Below the pieces are notes generated by a model, which saw nothing but the letters and a program-made list of their open reading frames with translations, had not been told where the DNA came from and ran no database searches. DNA of 39,720 bases. Source: Fructobacillus sp. EFB-N1. Its GTDB lineage: Bacteria; Bacillota; Bacilli; Lactobacillales; Lactobacillaceae. The stretch spans positions 1-39,720 of the forward strand of contig NZ_LDUY01000009.1 of assembly GCF_001038455.1 (NCBI RefSeq), in the 5' to 3' direction. A program made the position numbers and the translations under genes. Shown here in pieces: positions 15,045 to 22,404 of the stretch (positions are counted from its first letter, which is position 1; every line of letters begins with the position of its first letter).

Positions 15045-15119
15045 CAAGCACAAGGTTAATCAATCTTAGAGCTGCTACATTTCTGTCCTGACTCGGTTCG
15101 AAAGGCAACCCTTGCCTGC
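15045..15119 (-). ncRNA. ffs: Signal recognition particle RNA (4.5S, small form)
   Basis: The apical part reads GAGTCAGGACAGAAATGTAGCAGCTC, split here as AGTCAGG, ACAGAAATG and TAGCAGCTC. This is the Ffh-binding helix 8 with its asymmetric loop (CAGG ... AGCAGC). The terminal stem is closed by CAAGG...GTT (15107-15115) and AACCTTG (15050-15056). It has a strong promoter and terminator. Position between tadA and dnaX is the classic ffs location in Firmicutes. Exact ends are estimated to within about five bases. Confidence 0.85.
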
Positions 15120-15125
15120 ACTGTT

Positions 15126-15154
15126 ATTATAGCGAAATATCAGGTTTTTAGCAA
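15126..15154 (-). promoter_or_regulatory. 4.5S RNA promoter
   Basis: On the minus strand, -35 TTGCTA (15149-15154), a 17-base spacer and a perfect -10 TATAAT (15126-15131). Confidence 0.8.
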
Positions 15155-15164
15155 GCGTTTCCCA

Positions 15165-15193
15165 AAAGAAAAATCAGCCTGGAAACCTGATGA
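15165..15193 (-). terminator. Weak terminator after tadA
   Basis: Stem ATCAG (15173-15177) / CTGAT (15187-15191), with TTTTTCTTTT following on the minus strand. The stem is only five pairs. Confidence 0.4.
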
Positions 15194-15727
15194 TTACTCA
15201 CTTTCGGCTAACTTTTTCAGTTCCTTGGCAGCCTGCTTTTTTGCCTTTTGCTTCTGACGGATTTCTTGAAAAAAATCCTTCAATAAGGCCCTAGATTGCT
15301 CAGCCTTAACACCCGCGTAAGCTTTCACTTGATGGTTCAACCGTTCGTCTTCAAAGACATTATAGAGAGACGAGACAGCCCCTGCTTTTTGGTCCTGGGC
15401 ACCATAATAGACCAATGGAATCCGAGCGTTGATGATGGCACCTGCACACATCAAGCAGGGCTCTAATGTTACAAAGAGTGCCGTATTTTCCAGGCGCCAA
15501 GTATCGAGCTCCTGATTTGCCTGGTTAATCGCCAATAATTCAGCATGACTACTGGCCTCTTGATCAATTTCCCGCCGGTTGGAACCGGTCGCAATCACCT
15601 GCCCGTCTTTGACAATCACGGCACCAATTGGCACTTCACCAATTTCACCCGCCCGCTTCGCCTCCGTTAAAGCAACATCCATAAAATAAGCCACTTGGTC
15701 AGAGCTTAAAGTTGGGATTTCAGCCAT
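15194..15727 (-). CDS. tadA: tRNA-specific adenosine deaminase
   Basis: This 177-residue zinc deaminase converts A34 of tRNA-Arg(ACG) to inosine. The catalytic H61-A-E63 and PCLMC (Cys91, Cys94) zinc motifs are intact, so this protein has kept its metal site while DnaX and HolB have not. ATG 15727 follows TTGGAGG. The C-terminal 25 residues are a Lys/Gln-rich helix (QKQKAKKQAAKELKK). The start overlaps the upstream methyltransferase gene by eight bases. Confidence 0.95.
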   Translation of the reverse strand: MAEIPTLSSDQVAYFMDVALTEAKRAGEIGEVPIGAVIVKDGQVIATGSNRREIDQEASSHAELLAINQANQELDTWRLENTALFVTLEPCLMCAGAIINARIPLVYYGAQDQKAGAVSSLYNVFEDERLNHQVKAYAGVKAEQSRALLKDFFQEIRQKQKAKKQAAKELKKLAESE

Positions 15728-16337
15728 TGACTGCCTCCAAGACATAGTAGCCTTTATTTTTACCGGCAATCGAAACATCATTGAAAACGGCTTCCAGGTT
15801 CTTTCGAGCTGATGGTGCGCCCTGCTTTTTTTGCAAAACAGCCAACAACTTCCCACCTGGCAGCAAATGATTTTTAGCTTCCTGGAGCATCGCTGTCACC
15901 ACTTGCTTTCCAGCTCGAATTGGCGGATTGACCAAAATTAAGGCATATTGGTCCTGAACGTCTTCATAAATATTGGACTGGAAAACCTTCACCTGGCTGC
16001 CCACCCCGTTTTTATTGGCATTCTTTTGGGCCAAATCAAGAGCGCGCTGATTCACATCGACCATGTCAACATTCTTATTCAGCGCCTTGGCAATAGCAAT
16101 CCCCACCGGACCGTAACCAGTTCCCAAATCCAATACCCGACCAGCTGGAAAATCAGTTTCCGCCGCGACGGAAAGCATCGTCCGTGTCCCAAAATCCACC
16201 GTTCTCTTGGAAAAAACACCAGCATCCGTCGTGAAATGCAAATTATTGCCTAAAAGCTCGAAATCAAAATTTTGATAGTCATGGGCTGCATCTGGTTGCG
16301 CTGTGAAGTATTGTTCACCTGAAATTTTTTCCGTCAT
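15720..16337 (-). CDS. RsmC-like class I methyltransferase
   Basis: This 205-residue SAM-dependent methyltransferase belongs to the YbxB/RsmC group. FTTDAGVFSKRTVDFGT, VLDLGTGYGPVGIAIAK (motif I) and the catalytic NPPIRAGK are visible. RsmC of E. coli modifies G1207 of 16S rRNA; Gram-positive relatives are half its length and their substrate is not proven. ATG 16337 is preferred because AGAGGA lies nine bases upstream; an ATG eight codons earlier has no such signal. In a unit with tadA. Confidence 0.88.
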   Translation of the reverse strand: MTEKISGEQYFTAQPDAAHDYQNFDFELLGNNLHFTTDAGVFSKRTVDFGTRTMLSVAAETDFPAGRVLDLGTGYGPVGIAIAKALNKNVDMVDVNQRALDLAQKNANKNGVGSQVKVFQSNIYEDVQDQYALILVNPPIRAGKQVVTAMLQEAKNHLLPGGKLLAVLQKKQGAPSARKNLEAVFNDVSIAGKNKGYYVLEAVNG

Positions 16338-16378
16338 TGCGTTGTCGTCCTCTGTTCTCATTTTACTAAAATATGTAC

Positions 16379-16411
16379 AAAAAAAGAGCCCCTAAAGGCC
16401 CGTTTTCTAGG
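16379..16411 (-). terminator. Terminator of rplJ-rplL
   Basis: On the minus strand, GGGCC pairs with GGCTC (one G-U), followed by TTTTTTT. It begins within a few bases of the rplL stop. Confidence 0.65.
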
Positions 16412-16412
16412 A

Positions 16413-16781
16413 TTACTTCAAAGTAACTGAAGCGCCGGCAGCTTCCAAAGCTTCCTTCAATTCGTTAGCATCGGCTTCGGCAACGCCTTCCTTAATAACA
16501 GAAGGTGCGTTGTCAACCATGTCCTTAGCTTCCTTCAAGCCAAGACCAGTAGCTTCACGAACTGCCTTGATAACCTTAACCTTAGCAGTACCTGCTGAAG
16601 TCAATTCTACGTCAAAGTCTGACTTAGCAGCTGCGCCATCGGCACCAGCAGCACCAGCAGCGGCTACAGGAGCAGCGGCTGAAACGTCAAATTCTTCTTC
16701 GATAGCTGAAACCAAATCAGCCAAGTCCAAAATTGTTGCATCCTTCAATGATGCGATAATCGCGTCTTTATCAAAAGCCAT
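16413..16781 (-). CDS. rplL: Ribosomal protein bL12 (L7/L12)
   Basis: This 122-residue stalk protein binds translation GTPases. The N-terminal dimerisation helix, an Ala/Gly hinge (about 38-52) and the C-terminal domain with [22 protein letters not shown] are all present. ATG 16781 follows GGAGGAAT. Forms the 10/12 complex with RplJ, its operon partner. Confidence 0.97.
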   Translation of the reverse strand: MAFDKDAIIASLKDATILDLADLVSAIEEEFDVSAAAPVAAAGAAGADGAAAKSDFDVELTSAGTAKVKVIKAVREATGLGLKEAKDMVDNAPSVIKEGVAEADANELKEALEAAGASVTLK

Positions 16782-16831
16782 GATTAATTCCTCCAATTAG
16801 TTTTTAAATAGTTTGTAATTTATAGTTGTGC

Positions 16832-17350
16832 TTATTCAGCAGCTGGGGCAGCTTCTTCAGCTTCCTTCTTTTCTTGCAATGCCTTAACAGCATAAGCGAA
16901 AGAACGGATTGGGAACTGGAATTCGGCCATCAACTGACCAAGCAAACCTTCGTAAGAAGGCAATGAAGCGTACTTGTTGATTTCATCAACACCAGCAATA
17001 CTTCCGTCAACAACACCACCCTTAATAACGAGCTTGTCATTTCCGTCAGCAAACTTCTTCAAAATGCGGGCTGGGGCAACAGCGTCGTCGTTTGAGAAGG
17101 CAACGGCTGATGGGCCAGCAAACAAATCGTTCAATTCTTCGAAACCAGCTTCCTTAGCAGCACGTTCCAAAACCTTGTTCTTGATAACTTCCAAAACAAC
17201 GCCTTCTTCACGCAACTGTGAACGCAAGTCAGTTGATTCAGCAACAGTCAAACCACGAGGGTTGACAACAACAGCGGCTGAAGCGGCCTTAAATTGATCG
17301 GCAACTTCTGAAACCTTCTGTGCTTTGATTGCAATAGCTTGTTCACTCAT
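16832..17350 (-). CDS. rplJ: Ribosomal protein uL10
   Basis: This 172-residue protein anchors L7/L12 dimers to the 50S stalk base. The N-terminal rRNA-binding domain includes VVVNPRGLTVAESTDLR and KNKVLERAAKEAG; the C-terminal helix that carries L12 dimers ends in KEAEEAAPAAE. ATG 17350 follows AAAGGAGAA. Preceded by an L10-type leader. Confidence 0.97.
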   Translation of the reverse strand: MSEQAIAIKAQKVSEVADQFKAASAAVVVNPRGLTVAESTDLRSQLREEGVVLEVIKNKVLERAAKEAGFEELNDLFAGPSAVAFSNDDAVAPARILKKFADGNDKLVIKGGVVDGSIAGVDEINKYASLPSYEGLLGQLMAEFQFPIRSFAYAVKALQEKKEAEEAAPAAE

Positions 17351-17368
17351 ATGAAATTCTCCTTTCAA

Positions 17369-17495
17369 AGATTTTTTTGCAAAAGAAACCCGCCTGCAAA
17401 AGACAGACGGGTAAAGTTAATTGATAACTTCCTCGGCAGGATATTAAGGTGCAAGCACCACCTGAGTCTTAGGCAAAATTGATTTTATTTACTTA
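17369..17495 (-). promoter_or_regulatory. L10 leader of rplJ-rplL
   Basis: The transcribed leader holds CCTAAGACTCAGGTGGTGCTTGCACC, followed by CCTGCCGAGG, matching the kink-turn-containing RNA bound by the L10-L12 complex (L10 leader family). A terminator-like stem CCCGTCTG / CAGGCGGG with a T-rich tail lies at 17389-17413, just before the rplJ Shine-Dalgarno. Together they would allow feedback by excess L10-L12, by attenuation. Confidence 0.8.
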
Positions 17496-17498
17496 TTT

Positions 17499-17527
17499 AT
17501 CTTAGCAGTTTTCAGCTAGTCTGTCAA
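17499..17527 (-). promoter_or_regulatory. rplJ-rplL promoter
   Basis: On the minus strand, -35 TTGACA (17522-17527), a 17-base spacer and -10 TAAGAT (17499-17504). The -35 begins directly after the rplA stop codon. Confidence 0.85.
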
Positions 17528-18220
17528 TTAAAGAGAAGCCAAGTCCAAAGTAACTGCAGGACTCATTGTTGAAGACAAAGCAACGTTTGAAACGTAAGTT
17601 CCCTTAACAGCTGCAGGACGAGCCTTCAAAACAGTGTCAGCAATTGACTTGATGTTTTCAGCCAACTTTGCATCGTCAAATGATACACGACCAACAGTAA
17701 CGGCAACGTTTCCGTCACGGTCAGTACGGTAAGTCACTTGACCACCCTTAGCATCTGAAACAGCCTTGGTAACATCCATGGTTACAGTTCCAGTCTTAGG
17801 GTTTGGCATCAATCCCTTAGGGCCCAATGCACGACCAACACGACCAACTTGCGCCATCATGTCAGGAGTTGCAACAGCAACGTCAAAGTCTAACCAACCG
17901 TCTTGGATACGTTGAACCAAGTCAGCAGCACCAACAACGTCAGCACCAGCAGCTTCGGCTTCCTTTGCCTTGTCGCCTTGAGCAAAGACAACAACAGTCT
18001 TGTCCTTACCAGAACCGTTAGGCAAAACAACAGCACCACGGAGTTGTTGGTCAGCTTGACGAGTGTCAACGTTCAACTTGAAAGTAACTTCAACTGAAGC
18101 GTCAAACTTTGCGTATGAAACTTCCTTCAACAAAGCAATTCCGTCTGCCAATGCGTAAGCCTTTTCAGCTTCAACCTTAGCAGCAGCTTCTAAATACTTC
18201 TTACCATGCTTTTGTGTCAT
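17528..18220 (-). CDS. rplA: Ribosomal protein uL1
   Basis: This 230-residue protein forms the mobile L1 stalk at the E site and is often the translational repressor of its own operon. The family blocks [32 protein letters not shown] and [12 protein letters not shown] are present. ATG 18220 overlaps the rplK stop (TAATG), so translation is coupled. No terminator separates it from the rplJ promoter. Confidence 0.97.
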   Translation of the reverse strand: MTQKHGKKYLEAAAKVEAEKAYALADGIALLKEVSYAKFDASVEVTFKLNVDTRQADQQLRGAVVLPNGSGKDKTVVVFAQGDKAKEAEAAGADVVGAADLVQRIQDGWLDFDVAVATPDMMAQVGRVGRALGPKGLMPNPKTGTVTMDVTKAVSDAKGGQVTYRTDRDGNVAVTVGRVSFDDAKLAENIKSIADTVLKARPAAVKGTYVSNVALSSTMSPAVTLDLASL

Positions 18221-18684
18221 TATTCTGCGTCCTCCTTGATTGCTGTTCCTTCAACAGTCAAGTCCACACCGTCGACCGTAACACCCATTGAACGGGCTGT
18301 TCCTTCGATCATCTTCATGGCTGCTGTTACGTCGTTGGCATTCAAATCTGCCATCTTGTTTTCAGCAATTGCACGAATTTGGTCCAAGGTTACGTTACCG
18401 GCCTTAGTACGGTTAGGTTCACCAGAACCCTTACCAACAATCTTACGCAATTGGTCAGCTGCTGGTGGAGTCTTAGTAACGAATTCGAATGAACGATCAT
18501 CGAAAACTGAGATTTCGACAGGGATTGTTGAACCAGCTTGGTCAGCAGTCCGTGCGTTAAATTCCTTAGTAAACTGTGCGATGTTAATACCGGCTTGTCC
18601 CAAGGCAGGTCCAACTGGTGGAGCTGGAGTTGCTTTGGCAGCGGCAATTTGCAGTTTCACAACATTGATAACTTTTTTAGCCAC
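18220..18684 (-). CDS. rplK: Ribosomal protein uL11
   Basis: This 154-residue protein of the GTPase-associated centre binds 23S helices 43-44 and is needed for RelA activation. I choose GTG 18684, since CGAGGAGG precedes it and the protein then begins in the standard way ([32 protein letters not shown]). An ATG 19 codons upstream has no ribosome binding site. The product runs about 13 residues longer than the usual 141 because of an acidic C-terminal tail ([13 protein letters not shown]). Confidence 0.96.
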   Translation of the reverse strand: MAKKVINVVKLQIAAAKATPAPPVGPALGQAGINIAQFTKEFNARTADQAGSTIPVEISVFDDRSFEFVTKTPPAADQLRKIVGKGSGEPNRTKAGNVTLDQIRAIAENKMADLNANDVTAAMKMIEGTARSMGVTVDGVDLTVEGTAIKEDAE

Positions 18685-18689
18685 GATAT

Positions 18690-18745
18690 ATTTCCTCCTC
18701 GTGTTGTGGTAGAACGTAGCTTTAGTGCTACTTCCACGCATGTCT
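18690..18745 (-). promoter_or_regulatory. Structured leader of rplK-rplA
   Basis: The 5' leader contains a two-part stem GTGG-x-AGTAGC / GCTAC-xx-TC-x-ACCAC ending about ten bases before the Shine-Dalgarno. It is a candidate L1-binding autoregulatory site, by analogy with known L1 control; this is inference from position and shape. Confidence 0.45.
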
Positions 18746-18760
18746 TTGACATACCAGAAT

Positions 18761-18789
18761 AGTATAACAAAAAAAACGTCCCAAGTAAA
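18761..18789 (-). promoter_or_regulatory. rplK-rplA promoter
   Basis: On the minus strand, -35 TTTACT (18784-18789), a 17-base spacer and -10 TATACT (18761-18766). It is embedded in the nusG terminator hairpin. Confidence 0.65.
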
Positions 18790-18803
18790 GGACGTTTTTT
18801 CTG
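18766..18803 (-). terminator. nusG terminator
   Basis: Stem AACGTCC / GGACGTT, followed on the minus strand by eight T residues. Confidence 0.8.
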
Positions 18804-18846
18804 AAAACCCGTTAACAAAGGCGTTTGTAACAGGTCTAAACTTTAA

Positions 18847-19416
18847 TTAAAAGTTTGTATCGATATCATTGAAGCCAAGTTCAGTTGGCGTTTCACGGCC
18901 AAAGACCTCAACCGTTGCTTCAACTTCCTGCTTCTCATTATCAATTGCACGGACAATTCCTTCCATACCATTGAATGGACCAGCAACAATCTTGATTGTT
19001 TGACCAACTTCGATGTCCAAGTCAACAGTTGCTTGACCAGTCATACCCATTCGCTTCATCAGCAATTCGACTTCTTCAGGTAACAAAGAGTTCGGCTTTG
19101 ATCCGGCTCCGTGAGAACCCAAGAATCCAGTAACGCCTGGCGTGTTACGAACGACGTACCAAGCTTCATCGGTCATGTTACCATCTTGTGGAGTGGCCAT
19201 TTCAACCAAGACATAACCAGGGAAATCATTTTCGATGGAAGTCTTTACTTCACCATCTTGAACAGTCGAAACTTCTTGTTCTGGCACCAAAATCCGGAAA
19301 ATTTGGTTGGCCATTCCCATTGTTTGTGTTCGTGATTCCAAGTTTGCTTGAACCTTGTGTTCGTAACCTGAATATGTGTGGACAACGAACCAAGCTTTTT
19401 CGATTTCTTCAGTCAT
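18847..19416 (-). CDS. nusG: Transcription termination/antitermination factor NusG
   Basis: This 189-residue factor binds RNA polymerase, modulates pausing and couples to ribosomes. The NGN domain has KAWFVVHTYSGYEHKVQANL, FPGYVLVEM and WYVVRNTPGVTGFLG; the KOW domain has GQTIKIVAGPFNGMEGIV. ATG 19416 gives the standard N-terminus (TEEIEKAWFVVHTYSG). Oddly, its only Shine-Dalgarno (GGAGG) lies 23 bases upstream, with a small GGGC/GCCC hairpin in between; an in-frame ATG 13 codons upstream would put it inside the gene. Confidence 0.95.
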   Translation of the reverse strand: MTEEIEKAWFVVHTYSGYEHKVQANLESRTQTMGMANQIFRILVPEQEVSTVQDGEVKTSIENDFPGYVLVEMATPQDGNMTDEAWYVVRNTPGVTGFLGSHGAGSKPNSLLPEEVELLMKRMGMTGQATVDLDIEVGQTIKIVAGPFNGMEGIVRAIDNEKQEVEATVEVFGRETPTELGFNDIDTNF

Positions 19417-19454
19417 GGTTATTTTGGGCGAATGCCCTTCCTCCTTGAATTGCA

Positions 19455-19483
19455 AATAAAAAAGAGTCCGCTGACTCTTTTAA
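19455..19483 (-). terminator. Terminator between secE and nusG
   Basis: Stem AAAGAGTC (19461-19468) / GACTCTTT (19473-19480) with a four-base loop and a T-run on the minus strand. It may be partial, allowing read-through into nusG. Confidence 0.7.
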
Positions 19484-19491
19484 CTGCCTTT

Positions 19492-19521
19492 AGTATACTA
19501 TATTCCGGCTTATCGTGCCAA
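19492..19521 (-). promoter_or_regulatory. Possible nusG promoter
   Basis: On the minus strand, -35 TTGGCA (19516-19521), an 18-base spacer and -10 TATACT (19492-19497), overlapping the 3' end of secE. The predicted start site is only about five bases before the terminator stem, which makes its role uncertain. Confidence 0.4.
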
Positions 19522-19686
19522 GAACAAATTGACTCCTTGTTGTAAAAGCCAGTCTGATGCACCGATAATGATAGCAAAAACGATTGAAATGCTAATTACA
19601 GCAATCGTTTCCTTTGTCGTTTGTTCCATTGACAGCCAAGAAACTTTGCGCATTTCTGCAGCGACATTTTTAAAGTATGTAATCAT
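19510..19686 (-). CDS. secE: Preprotein translocase subunit SecE
   Basis: This 58-residue essential subunit of the SecYEG channel has the single-helix form typical of Gram-positives. The amphipathic N-terminal helix MITYFKNVAAEMRKVSWLS contains the conserved (K)VSWLS/P turn. It is followed by EQTTKETIAV and one membrane helix (about 30-50). It lies between rpmG and nusG, the standard order. ATG 19686 is 11 bases after the rpmG stop. Confidence 0.96.
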   Translation of the reverse strand: MITYFKNVAAEMRKVSWLSMEQTTKETIAVISISIVFAIIIGASDWLLQQGVNLFLAR

Positions 19687-19697
19687 GGTTCACTACC

Positions 19698-19847
19698 TCA
19701 CTTTGTTTCTCGGTGGAGCGTATGCTTTCCGCAATGGGAACAAAACTTTTTCACGCTCAAGCGCTCAACCCGCCCCTTTGCCAGGGTAACGGTGTAATTT
19801 CTTGATCCACAGACCTCACAGGCCAATGATGCTTTTTGACTTGGCAT
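19698..19847 (-). CDS. rpmG: Ribosomal protein bL33, zinc-binding form
   Basis: This 49-residue 50S protein has both zinc knuckles (Cys10-x-x-Cys13 and Cys37-x-x-Cys40) intact, so it is the C+ type of bL33. ATG 19847 follows GTGAGGTAAC. It precedes secE as in most Firmicutes. Confidence 0.95.
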   Translation of the reverse strand: MPSQKASLACEVCGSRNYTVTLAKGRVERLSVKKFCSHCGKHTLHRETK

Positions 19848-19900
19848 AAAGTTACCTCACTGACTAGCATCATAGCATCTTTAGGCTTGATTTTCAACAT

Positions 19901-20467
19901 TCACTCATGGAGTCGACGTAAATAGGCCTGTTTCAACCGATATTGAACCCTCGTCACTTGATGATTTGATTCATGCGGTTTTAATAATATTTTTCCATCA
20001 CCAATTAAAAAACTAATAATTTGAGCCACTTCGCTTTTACGACAGTTTAAGACTTCCGCTAGAGTTTCACGAGCAATGCATTGTTGTTCTGGTGTTCCCG
20101 TTGGCTCAGCAATAACAACAGGCAAATCCTGACCGGCATCAAAATGCGTCATGGCGCGGTTAAACTGCTCCTGTTTTGTATTTTGCTTGCGAATATAGTC
20201 AATCGCCTGATTACGCAAGGCAGCCATTAAATAGGTCGAAAACTTGGCCCGAGCCTTTTGCACATCGTAACGCCTTAGGCAGTGTAGCATGGCTTCGAGG
20301 GCATACGCCTCCCAATCATCGGCGCGGCAAACATTGGTCAAATAGTTACCGTAGACCAGCCAAACCATGCCCACATGACGACGATAGAGGGTTACAAATG
20401 CCTCCTCATCACCTTGTTGCGCTAAGAGCACCTCGTGGCTCCCCTCCCGCAATTGTATTTTTTCCAT
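19901..20467 (-). CDS. SigH/ComX-like alternative sigma factor
   Basis: This 188-residue sigma-70-family protein has region 2 (EAFVTLYRRHVGMVWLVYGNY, then DDWEAYALEAMLHCLRRYD and KFSTYLMAALRNQAIDYIRKQN, with the core-binding and -10 recognition helices). The C-terminal half has a helix-turn-helix-like LAEVLNCRKSEVAQIISFLIGDGKI. Its position between rlmB and rpmG-secE-nusG is the conserved sigH locus of Firmicutes. Relatives drive competence (ComX in streptococci) or early sporulation (Bacillus); here competence is the more sensible guess. ATG 20467 follows AAGGAGG. Confidence 0.85.
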   Translation of the reverse strand: MEKIQLREGSHEVLLAQQGDEEAFVTLYRRHVGMVWLVYGNYLTNVCRADDWEAYALEAMLHCLRRYDVQKARAKFSTYLMAALRNQAIDYIRKQNTKQEQFNRAMTHFDAGQDLPVVIAEPTGTPEQQCIARETLAEVLNCRKSEVAQIISFLIGDGKILLKPHESNHQVTRVQYRLKQAYLRRLHE

Positions 20468-20485
20468 CAAAAAAGCCTCCTTTTC

Positions 20486-20516
20486 ACAGGGGGCTTTGTG
20501 AACACAAGGCCCCTTA
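20486..20516 (-). other. Hairpin between rlmB and the sigma factor gene
   Basis: Stem GGGGC-c-TTGTG / CACAA-a-GCCCC spans the rlmB stop. No adequate T-run follows, so it may protect or regulate the sigma-factor mRNA rather than terminate. Confidence 0.45.
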
Positions 20517-21263
20517 GAGAGGGTGTCTTGAGCTATATCCTTGATAGATTAATAAACTAGCGGCCACACTGGCATTCAACGACTGAACATGACCAATCAT
20601 CGGAATGGTTAACATACCGTCAACCTGCTTTTTCAGCAAGGGCGAAATTCCTTTTCCTTCATTTCCAATAACTAGAGCCGTAGCACCCTTGGCATCCCAT
20701 GTCCGATAATCTTGTCCAGCCATGTCAGTGCCAAAAATCCAAACGCCACGTTCTTTCAATGTCTTAACCGTTTGCACCAAATTCGTCACGCGACAAACCG
20801 GTACGTGCTCGATGGCACCAGTAGAACTTTTAGCCACCGTTCCCGTCAGTTGCACTGCCCGACGCTTCGGGATAATGACACCATGAACACCAGCAGCGTC
20901 AGCCGTTCGCAAAATGGATCCTAGGTTATGGGGATCTTCGATTTCATCCAAAATCAGGAAAAAAGGATCCTCATTTTTGCTCTTAGCCTTGTCAAACAAG
21001 TCGTCTAGACTAGCATAAGTAAAGGCAGCCACTGACAAAACCAAGCCCTGGTGATTACCACCATCCGCTAACTCATCCAACTTTGCTTTCGGCGCCTGTT
21101 GGATAACAATGCCTTGTTGCTTAGCTAATTGGCTAACTTCCCGCTCTACCTTTGGCTGCAGACCTGGCTGTAGCCACAACTTGTTGATTGCTGTTTTTTG
21201 TTTTAAAGCCTCAACAACGGCATGGTGACCGTAAATAAAGGCTGGTGCTTGTTCATTAGACAT
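20514..21263 (-). CDS. rlmB: 23S rRNA (guanosine-2'-O)-methyltransferase, SpoU family
   Basis: This 249-residue SPOUT enzyme methylates 23S rRNA (G2251 in E. coli). An N-terminal substrate-binding domain begins FIYGHHAVVEALK. The catalytic domain holds motif 1 DPHNLGSILRTADAAGVHG, motif 2 ALVIGNEGKGIS and motif 3 IPMIGHVQSLNASVAASLLIYQ. ATG 21263 is chosen for its GGGAGAACG Shine-Dalgarno; upstream in-frame starts lie inside mrnC. It overlaps the mrnC stop by eight bases. Confidence 0.95.
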   Translation of the reverse strand: MSNEQAPAFIYGHHAVVEALKQKTAINKLWLQPGLQPKVEREVSQLAKQQGIVIQQAPKAKLDELADGGNHQGLVLSVAAFTYASLDDLFDKAKSKNEDPFFLILDEIEDPHNLGSILRTADAAGVHGVIIPKRRAVQLTGTVAKSSTGAIEHVPVCRVTNLVQTVKTLKERGVWIFGTDMAGQDYRTWDAKGATALVIGNEGKGISPLLKKQVDGMLTIPMIGHVQSLNASVAASLLIYQGYSSRHPL

Positions 21264-21666
21264 TGTTCGTTCTCCCACTTTCCACTTGGTCGAAAATCCA
21301 TTCCATAATCGTTTGTAAACGCTCTTCTTGCTTAGACAAGTACAAGTAGCCAATCATCGCTTCCACACCAGTTGAAATCCGGTATGCCACAACGTTGGTA
21401 TTTTTAGCCTTGGTATATGATTTGGCATTGCGACCACGCTTAAAGTAAGTTAACTCATTCTCCTTTAACAATTGATCATCTTCCATCAATTGGTACAAGG
21501 CAGCGTGTGCTTTAGCCGAGACATAGTGCCGTGACTTTTTCTGTAAGTCGTTTACTTTTGTTAATCCCATGGCGACCAAATGATTGCGGACCGTTAATTC
21601 ATAAATCGCATCACCGATGTAGGCTAAAGACAGCCCATTCATCTGTTCATAGTCAAGTTGTTCCAT
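21256..21666 (-). CDS. mrnC: Mini-ribonuclease 3
   Basis: This 136-residue RNase III domain without a dsRNA-binding domain matures 23S rRNA ends. LSLAYIGDAIYELTVRNHL carries the catalytic YIGDAIYE block, and AKNTNVVAYRISTGVEAMIGYLY the second acidic cluster. It sits directly before rlmB, the usual Firmicutes arrangement, though cysS, commonly upstream, is not here. Confidence 0.94.
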   Translation of the reverse strand: MEQLDYEQMNGLSLAYIGDAIYELTVRNHLVAMGLTKVNDLQKKSRHYVSAKAHAALYQLMEDDQLLKENELTYFKRGRNAKSYTKAKNTNVVAYRISTGVEAMIGYLYLSKQEERLQTIMEWIFDQVESGRTNNV

Positions 21667-21857
21667 TCAATATCTCTTTTCAGTTTGGTCCAACCAGGCT
21701 AGCGACACCTAGACAGTACCAACTTTGTTCTGACCCAACAAGTAATCAGGCTCTTTTTGTCCTGATTTTACCAAATTAAAGCCTAAGTAACATTCATTTA
21801 ACAAGGCAAAACACTCGCCCCAGTCGTGAGCTCACTGACTGATAACGAGTGATTAAC

Positions 21858-22310
21858 TTAACGCTTATTTTTCTTTTCTTGGCGCATTCCCTGCACCATC
21901 CGAATTGTCCACATTGACAAAAAGCCAACAATAATCGCGGCAATCAGGTGAATCGCAATTTCACCTTGCTTTTGAATTGGCCAAAATAAAAGCGAAATAA
22001 TCATCAAAACAGCAGCCGTGATCATCGCCTGTTTCCATTGCGACCAAGTGGTTACCTGGTATTGGTTATGCGGAATGGATTGTGGAAACAAACGGAATTG
22101 GATTTGTTCCCCAATCGGGCTAAACGCGGCAGCGTAAAGGACCGCAAAGAAATAAACAAACCAGTTTTGATTATAGGCTTCGTTACCGGTTTCAATGCGA
22201 ACCAACAATAAGACTAATAGGAGCACCGCCGGAATGACCGCCGTTGCCCAAAGTTGTTTTTTATTCAGCTTTTGGATCCAATCAATCCAGTCAATTTTTA
22301 CTTTTTTCAT
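21858..22310 (-). CDS. Hypothetical membrane protein, 150 residues
   Basis: Unknown function. Four predicted membrane helices lie at about residues 22-38, 49-65, 93-110 and 118-136, with basic ends (MKKVKIDW and RQEKKNKR), so both termini are likely cytoplasmic. Residues 67-90 form a hydrophilic external loop rich in Q. ATG 22310 follows GAGGCAAGC. It stands alone between mrnC and rpoC. I recognise no family. Confidence 0.75.
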   Translation of the reverse strand: MKKVKIDWIDWIQKLNKKQLWATAVIPAVLLLVLLLVRIETGNEAYNQNWFVYFFAVLYAAAFSPIGEQIQFRLFPQSIPHNQYQVTTWSQWKQAMITAAVLMIISLLFWPIQKQGEIAIHLIAAIIVGFLSMWTIRMVQGMRQEKKNKR

Positions 22311-22365
22311 GCTTGCCTCGTTTTTAAATCTACTCCTAGTCTACCGTACTCAGAGACTTTGGACA

Positions 22366-22393
22366 ATAAAAAAACCAGCTTTCGCTGGTTTTC
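22366..22393 (-). terminator. rpoB-rpoC terminator
   Basis: Stem AACCAGC (22373-22379) / GCTGGTT (22384-22390) with a four-base loop and a seven-base T-run on the minus strand. Confidence 0.9.
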
Positions 22394-22404
22394 CCATGAT
22401 TCTT

